Shown here one piece after another: positions 49,581-53,548 of a stretch of 53,548 nt of DNA; position 1 is the stretch's first letter; each line of letters opens with the position of its first letter. The notes below the pieces were generated by a model that searched no databases, was not told where the DNA came from, and was given only the letters and a program-made list of their open reading frames with translations. The translations under genes and the position numbers were made by a program. The DNA lies in NCBI GenBank assembly GCA_027315115.1, contig DAHUYQ010000061.1, forward strand, positions 1 to 53,548, written 5' to 3'. The stretch comes from Solirubrobacterales bacterium. Its GTDB lineage: Bacteria > Actinomycetota > Thermoleophilia > Solirubrobacterales > Solirubrobacteraceae.

Positions 49581-50828
49581 CTAGCGGTGTGCAGCCGCCA
49601 GCGGTTTGACTCCGGCGTTCACGGCGAGACGCTCCACCAGCTCGGCTGCCGTGTCCGCCGGATCATGCGAGCCCGCCCAGGCCGCGATCTCCTTGGCTCT
49701 GGCGCGCATCGCCGCGTCGCCCAGCGCCGATTCGACGGCCAGCCGCAGCGGCCGAGGGGCGATGAAGCGGCGCGGCAGGCGCACGCCTGCGCGCGACCAG
49801 GCCACGCGCGCCGCGTTCTCGTTCATGTCCCCGGCGACGGGACAGGCGACCACCGGGCAGCCGCTCGCCAGCGCGCGCGCGAGCGTGCCGTGTCCGGCGT
49901 GGCAGACGACCAGGTCGCACAGCGGCATCGTCTTGGAGTAGGAGACCCACTCGACCACGGTCGCGTTCTCCGGGACCGGCAGCGGCCTGGGCGGCAGCCG
50001 TCTGTTCCAGGTGGCGATCACCCGCACCGGCGCGTCCGCCAGGCCCTCCAGCGCCGCCAGCAGCAGCCTGTGGCCAGGGTCCTGCGAGGTGGAGGGCGCG
50101 ACCAGCACCACCGGCCGATCGTCCCCACGGCCCCCGCCGCGCGGCGGCGTGGGAGGCAGCACCTTCTCGCCGGGCGGCTCCCACATCAGCGGCCCGACGA
50201 CATGCACGTGCGCCGGCCAGCGGCGCGGGTACTCGAGCTGGGGAAAGCTGCCGACGAGCGCAAGCGACTCGCTGGTGCCACCGTGGAAGCGCGACTGCGG
50301 CGGCAGCCCAAGCTGCGCCCTGGTCCCGTTCAGAGCGGCACGCCCGCTTTCCAGCCCTTTGCGGACCGGCCAGTGCGCGCGCCTCCAGAGCTCGCGCCCC
50401 AACGCGGTGCGCGGCAGCCGCGCGCCGAAGGAGTAGATCGGAAACCCGTCGCCTGACTCGGGGAAGACATGGGGGATCAGGGTGGCAAGCGGCACGCCGT
50501 GCAGCTCGGCCGCCAGCGCCGGCGCCAGCGTGAGGATGTCGGCGACCACGAGATCGGGCTGCAGCTCCGCCAGCAGCGGCACGGTGTCGCGCGTGGCGTA
50601 GACGACCGCCTCGTAGAAGTCCAGCGGCTCCGGTCCGTTCGGGAAGACGTGGTACTCGGGAGCGGGAGCGAAGTCCAGTCCCTCCGCCTGCACCTGCGCT
50701 CGCCACTTCTCCCAGGTCTGCAGGGTCACCTCGTGGCCTCGGCGTCGCAGCGCCACGCCGAGGCCGATCATCGGGAAGGCGTGGCCGGGATCGCCGAACG
50801 CTCCCAGCAGGATCCGCCGCGGCGTCAT
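49581..50828 (-). CDS. MGT/UGT-type glycosyltransferase (GT1)
   Basis: A 415-residue GT-B enzyme similar to macrolide and sterol glycosyltransferases. N-terminal acceptor domain: ILLGAFGDPGHAFPMIGLGV, ALRRRGHEVTLQTWEKWR. C-terminal donor domain: VVLVAPSTSQDP, VVEWVSYSKTMPLCDLVVCH then AGHGTLARALASGCPVVACP and VAGDMNENAARVAWSRAGVR, the GT1 nucleotide-sugar signature with the usual HGG...GT altered to AGHGTL. It would glycosylate a small lipophilic acceptor. ATG 50828 follows a short gap (8 bases) from the oxidoreductase gene, so the two form an operon. Confidence 0.9.
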   Translation of the reverse strand: MTPRRILLGAFGDPGHAFPMIGLGVALRRRGHEVTLQTWEKWRAQVQAEGLDFAPAPEYHVFPNGPEPLDFYEAVVYATRDTVPLLAELQPDLVVADILTLAPALAAELHGVPLATLIPHVFPESGDGFPIYSFGARLPRTALGRELWRRAHWPVRKGLESGRAALNGTRAQLGLPPQSRFHGGTSESLALVGSFPQLEYPRRWPAHVHVVGPLMWEPPGEKVLPPTPPRGGGRGDDRPVVLVAPSTSQDPGHRLLLAALEGLADAPVRVIATWNRRLPPRPLPVPENATVVEWVSYSKTMPLCDLVVCHAGHGTLARALASGCPVVACPVAGDMNENAARVAWSRAGVRLPRRFIAPRPLRLAVESALGDAAMRARAKEIAAWAGSHDPADTAAELVERLAVNAGVKPLAAAHR

Positions 50829-50836
50829 CGCGCTGC

Positions 50837-51871
50837 TCAGGACGCGAGCTCTGCGACCAGCCGAAGCTGGGTGAGCCGGTCCTCCTTGGTGAAGGCCAGC
50901 GGCGTGACGCCCAGCGTGCCGACGCCCGCGTCCCTGTAGACCGCCAGGCGCTCGCGCACATGGTCCTTGGGGCCGCACAGCGAGACCATGTCGATCAGCT
51001 CGTCGGGGATCTCCGCCATCGCCTCCTCGCGCTTGCCTTCCAGGTAGAGGTCCTGGATCTTCGCCGCGGCCTGCTCGAAGCCATAGCGCTGGACGAGGTT
51101 GTTGTAGAAGTTCTGCTTGCGCGAGCCCATGCCGCCGACGTAGAGGGCGATGAAAGGCCGCATCGCGTCGCGCGCCGCCTTCAGGTCGTCGGTGATGAAG
51201 ACGTTGACCGTCGGCGCGATGTCAAAGCCCTCCAGCGAGCGTCCCGAGCGGGCCGCGCCTTCCTCCAGCAGCGGACGAAGCTGCGAGACATGCTCCGGGG
51301 AGAACAGCGTCGGAATCCATCCGTCGGCGATCTCGCCGGCCAGCGCGGTGTTCTTCGGTCCGATCGCCGCCAGGTAGATCGGGATGCGCTCCTGGACAGT
51401 GCCGATCGTCAGCTTCAGCGCCTTGCCGGGTCCGTCGGGCAGCGGCAGCGTAAGCGTCTCCCCGTGGAACTCGACGCGTTCGCGCGCCAGCGCCATCCGC
51501 ACAACCGCCACGTACTCGCGCGTGCGCTGGAGCTGATGCGCGAAGCGCTGCCCGTGCCAGCCCTCGGCGACCTGTGGGCCGGATGAGCCGATGCCGAGGA
51601 TCATCCGCCCGCCTGAGAGCTGGTCGATCGTGGCGGCGGTCATCGCGGTCATAGCCGCGGAGCGACCCGGCATCTGGAAGATCCCCGAGCCGAGCCGGAT
51701 CTTGCTCGTCTGACCGGCAAGCCAGCCGAGCACGGTCGCGGAGTCCGAGCCATACGCCTCCGCGGTCCAGACCGAGTCGTAGCCCAGGCTCTCCGCCTCC
51801 TGGACGATCGAAAGCTGGTCCTCGGAGGTCAGGCCAAGGCCCCAATAGCCGATGTGCACGCCAAGCTTCAT
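50837..51871 (-). CDS. LLM-class, F420-dependent oxidoreductase
   Basis: A 344-residue TIM-barrel enzyme of the luciferase-like monooxygenase superfamily: LGVHIGYWGLGLTSEDQLSI, VQEAESLGYDSVWTAEAYGS, LGSGIFQMPGRSAAMTAMTA, ATIDQLSGGRMILGIGSSGP, and PIYLAAIGPKNTALAGEIAD then GWIP. This pattern is typical of actinobacterial F420-dependent reductases or dehydrogenases; flavin (FMN) use cannot be excluded. The substrate is unknown. ATG 51871 sits at the conserved N-terminus. It shares an operon with the glycosyltransferase and probably the SDR upstream. Confidence 0.92.
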   Translation of the reverse strand: MKLGVHIGYWGLGLTSEDQLSIVQEAESLGYDSVWTAEAYGSDSATVLGWLAGQTSKIRLGSGIFQMPGRSAAMTAMTAATIDQLSGGRMILGIGSSGPQVAEGWHGQRFAHQLQRTREYVAVVRMALARERVEFHGETLTLPLPDGPGKALKLTIGTVQERIPIYLAAIGPKNTALAGEIADGWIPTLFSPEHVSQLRPLLEEGAARSGRSLEGFDIAPTVNVFITDDLKAARDAMRPFIALYVGGMGSRKQNFYNNLVQRYGFEQAAAKIQDLYLEGKREEAMAEIPDELIDMVSLCGPKDHVRERLAVYRDAGVGTLGVTPLAFTKEDRLTQLRLVAELAS

Positions 51872-51943
51872 CTGCGAGTCCCCCGATCGTCTTGCGGTGC
51901 GCGAACCATCCTGGCTCGCCCTCAAAGGCGAGCCCTCAAAACC

Positions 51944-52666
51944 CTATAGGGAATCCCCCGGACGCACGAACATGATCTCCGGCACCACGCAGGCGGGGGA
52001 GGTGCGCAGCAGGAAGCGCACGGACTCAGCGATGTCCTGCGGCCGGATCATCTCCTCAGCCTTCACGTGCTCCTTGATGAAGTCGGTCATCGCCGTGTCC
52101 ACGAACGCCGGGCAGAGCGCCGTCGACTTGATGCCCTGGGTCGCGAGCTCCTTGTTCATCGCTTCGGTCCAGCCGACCACCGCGTGCTTGGTCGCCGAGT
52201 AGACCGACAGCCAGGCCTCACCGCGCTTGCCGGAGATCGAAGAGGTGTTGACCACCAGCGCGTTGTGATGCTCGGCGGCGGCCTGCTGCAGCAGCTCCAG
52301 GCATTCGCGGTAGAAGATCACGATCGAGCGGATGTTGACCTCAAGCTGCATGTCCAGCCGCTTGCTCTGGATGTCGCCGAGCAGCGCGCCCACGCCGACG
52401 CCGGCGTTGTTGACCAGCACGTCCAGCCGGCCGTAGCGCTCCCTGTGCGCCGCGATCACCGCCCGGATCTCCTCCTCGTCGGCGACGTTCGCGGGCACGC
52501 CATGCACGTCCAGCCCCTCGCCCTGAAGCTGCGCCACAGCCGCCTCCAGCTTCTCAGGACGCCGGGCGCTCATCGTCACGCCGTAGCCCTCTTCCCCCAG
52601 CATCTGGGCGATCGCGAGCCCGATGCCGCTCGAAGCCCCCGTCACGATCGTCGCTCGATCAGCCAT
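51944..52666 (-). CDS. Short-chain dehydrogenase/reductase (classical SDR)
   Basis: A 240-residue NAD(P)-dependent oxidoreductase: TGASSGIGLAIAQMLGEEGY (cofactor loop), SARRPEKLEAA (Arg pair, suggests NADP), NVADEEEI, LVNNAGVGVGALL, NTSSISGKRG (catalytic Ser) and YSATKHAVVGWTEAMNKELA (Tyr, Lys). ATG 52666 has GGAGGG upstream. The gap to the F420-type gene is 72 bases, in the same direction, so SDR, F420-type oxidoreductase and glycosyltransferase may work on one metabolite. Confidence 0.93.
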   Translation of the reverse strand: MADRATIVTGASSGIGLAIAQMLGEEGYGVTMSARRPEKLEAAVAQLQGEGLDVHGVPANVADEEEIRAVIAAHRERYGRLDVLVNNAGVGVGALLGDIQSKRLDMQLEVNIRSIVIFYRECLELLQQAAAEHHNALVVNTSSISGKRGEAWLSVYSATKHAVVGWTEAMNKELATQGIKSTALCPAFVDTAMTDFIKEHVKAEEMIRPQDIAESVRFLLRTSPACVVPEIMFVRPGDSL

Positions 52667-52866
52667 CTCAGCGATCCCTCCTTCGTTGTTTTGCCGGCGT
52701 GCGCACGAGTAGGAATCAAACCAGGCCGTCGGGGCGGGGCGCATCCAGGGCGCGGGGCGGCGATTGGAGGTCCGGCCAGCGGGCCGGCGGGGGCATGAGC
52801 GGCCGCGCCGAGCCTGGTAGCCGCGGCTCGACGCTGGTAGCGTCTTGGGCCTCCGCTTTGCGGTGC

Positions 52867-52940
52867 GGGCCCGTAGCTCAGTTGGTTAGAGCTGTCGACT
52901 CATAATCGATAGGTCGCTGGTTCGAGTCCAGCCGGGCCCA
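52867..52940 (+). tRNA. tRNA-Ile2 (CAU, lysidine-dependent) rather than Met
   Basis: A 74-base cloverleaf: acceptor GGGCCCG/CGGGCCC, D-arm AGCTCAGTTGGTTAGAGCT, anticodon arm TCGACTCATAATCGA with anticodon CAT, T-arm GCTGGTTCGAGTCCAGC. The anticodon and T-arm region (GACTCATAATCG...GGTCGCTGG) closely resembles the minor isoleucine tRNA of E. coli (ileX type), not elongator or initiator Met, so tilS-dependent Ile2 is the preferred call. CCA is not encoded. Confidence 0.85.
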
Positions 52941-53030
52941 CTTCGTGTGCGCGCACCTTCGGCTTTCCGAAAGGAGCGGGTGAGATGACCGGCACCAGGG
53001 CGTTGTCAGCGATGCCGATGCAGGCTATGC

Positions 53031-53396
53031 CTACGGTTCCCCGAGCCGTTCCTCTAGCGCGTCCCACCCGTCCAATAGCTTGCGAAGACTCGCTCTCCCT
53101 TGGAAGCAGTAAGGACTCGGCGGCTTGAAGTCTCCAATGGTCCCGTCAGAGCGCTCGAACTTGACTTTGTCTGCTTGCCGAGTCTTGAGCGCGCGCTCGA
53201 AGCTGACCAGAATGTTGTCCATCGCAGCAACTGGTACGACGCTGACCGACTGGTTGTGCTTGTTGTCTTTCGTGAGCTTGTCGGGGGCGGTTACTCTCGT
53301 CGCCAAATGAACTTTCCCGTGTTCAACAAAGAAGCAGTAGATGACATCTCCCGGCTTAATGACATGCCATCCCCACGGTACGAAGATTTCTTCCAC
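53031..53396 (-). CDS. Hypothetical protein next to tRNA-Ile2
   Basis: A 121-residue soluble protein with no family that I recognise. The sequence has normal protein character: EEIFVPWGWHVIKPGDVIYC, FFVEHGKVHLATRVTAPDKL, DNILVSFERALKTRQADKVK, and DGTIGDFKPPSPYCFQGRAS. Codon use is less GC-biased than in the core genes. It reads toward the tRNA. The location directly beyond a tRNA and the altered composition suggest an acquired gene. Confidence 0.6.
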   Translation of the reverse strand: MEEIFVPWGWHVIKPGDVIYCFFVEHGKVHLATRVTAPDKLTKDNKHNQSVSVVPVAAMDNILVSFERALKTRQADKVKFERSDGTIGDFKPPSPYCFQGRASLRKLLDGWDALEERLGEP

Positions 53397-53421
53397 CGGC
53401 TCCCCCGCTCAAGTTTCGGCG

Positions 53422-53548
53422 TTATCCGGTGGTGGCTGTGAGCGCCTGAGCGGGGTTGGTGATTTCTCGCTGGTTGGGGGTCGTGGGGGTAACTGGTGAG
53501 TATTGGGTGGCGATGATTGCTCGGCGCAGGCTGGCGAGCATGTCCTGG
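53422..53548 (-). CDS. Possible transposase C-terminus (cut by window edge)
   Basis: The last 42 codons of a frame entering from the right edge read ...QDMLASLRRAIIATQYSPVT and end with TATTG and TAA. DMLASLRRAIIA resembles the C-terminal helix of IS701-like transposases (ADMLAALRRxxIAA). With so little sequence the family call is weak. Confidence 0.35.
   Translation of the reverse strand, partial: QDMLASLRRAIIATQYSPVTPTTPNQREITNPAQALTATTG

Overview
The window is high-GC DNA with actinobacterial gene order, and the best guess is class Thermoleophilia (Solirubrobacterales-type Actinomycetota). The reasons are a discontinuous but recognisable core string (aroQ-pepP, efp-nusB-xseB-polyprenyl synthase-dxs, tlyA-nadK, recN-pyrG-xerD-deoB-mutM, recO-dgt-dnaG), many GTG/TTG starts with ATGA/GTGA/TAGTG overlaps, F420-type enzymes, and a secreted protein family (LARPRTAADA-type) that I associate with this class. 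The assignment rests on gene content and recalled families, not on a search.

Layout. 1-6.0 kb: a likely export-plus-terpenoid operon (two ABC ATPases, a large FtsX/MacB-type permease, a DUF2600/YtpB-like large-terpene synthase, a cytochrome P450). A palindromic operator/promoter follows, then a PadR-type regulator. 7.3-8.0 kb: a small coupled pair, an unknown protein plus a sigma-region-4-like HTH. 8.2-9.7 kb: aroQ-pepP. 9.7-15.6 kb: a block separating aroQ-pepP from efp: membrane glycosyltransferase, SDR, aldehyde dehydrogenase with DUF779 partner, two small coupled genes, and a decayed VapC toxin. 15.65-19.8 kb: efp (no ATG/GTG/TTG available for its start), nusB, xseB, polyprenyl diphosphate synthase, dxs. 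19.8-20.7 kb: a noncoding region with two near-identical minus-strand small-RNA candidates, each with a CRP-like box at the same distance, plus a 34-residue membrane protein.

21.0-26.1 kb is a degraded mobile region: tRNA(CAU) 3' remnant, excisionase with a nonsense codon, DUF932 phage/plasmid protein, two secreted proteins, frameshifted tyrosine-recombinase pieces and a 5'-truncated IS110 transposase. 26.2-29.4 kb: DsbA-like isomerase, sulfotransferase, tlyA, nadK. 29.5-36.3 kb: a signalling block between nadK and recN (BldC-like regulator, HD-GYP phosphodiesterase, MFS transporter, receiver-like protein, NarL-type response regulator, histidine kinase, degenerate GGDEF protein). In it, three abutting perfect 24-bp palindromes lie between two divergent regulatory genes. 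36.4-48.6 kb: DNA maintenance and nucleotide genes (recN, pyrG, xerD, deoB, mutM, grx, recO, dgt, dnaG), several carrying in-frame tandem-repeat expansions. 48.7-53.5 kb: an HTH-HTH-HNH protein, tRNA-Asn, glycosyltransferase, F420-type oxidoreductase, SDR, tRNA-Ile2(CAU), and the edge of a probable further insertion.

The parts most worth following up are the twin CRP-box small RNAs, the triple palindrome array, the terpene synthase/P450/ABC cluster, the non-canonical efp start, and the HNH gene with three 11-bp repeats upstream.
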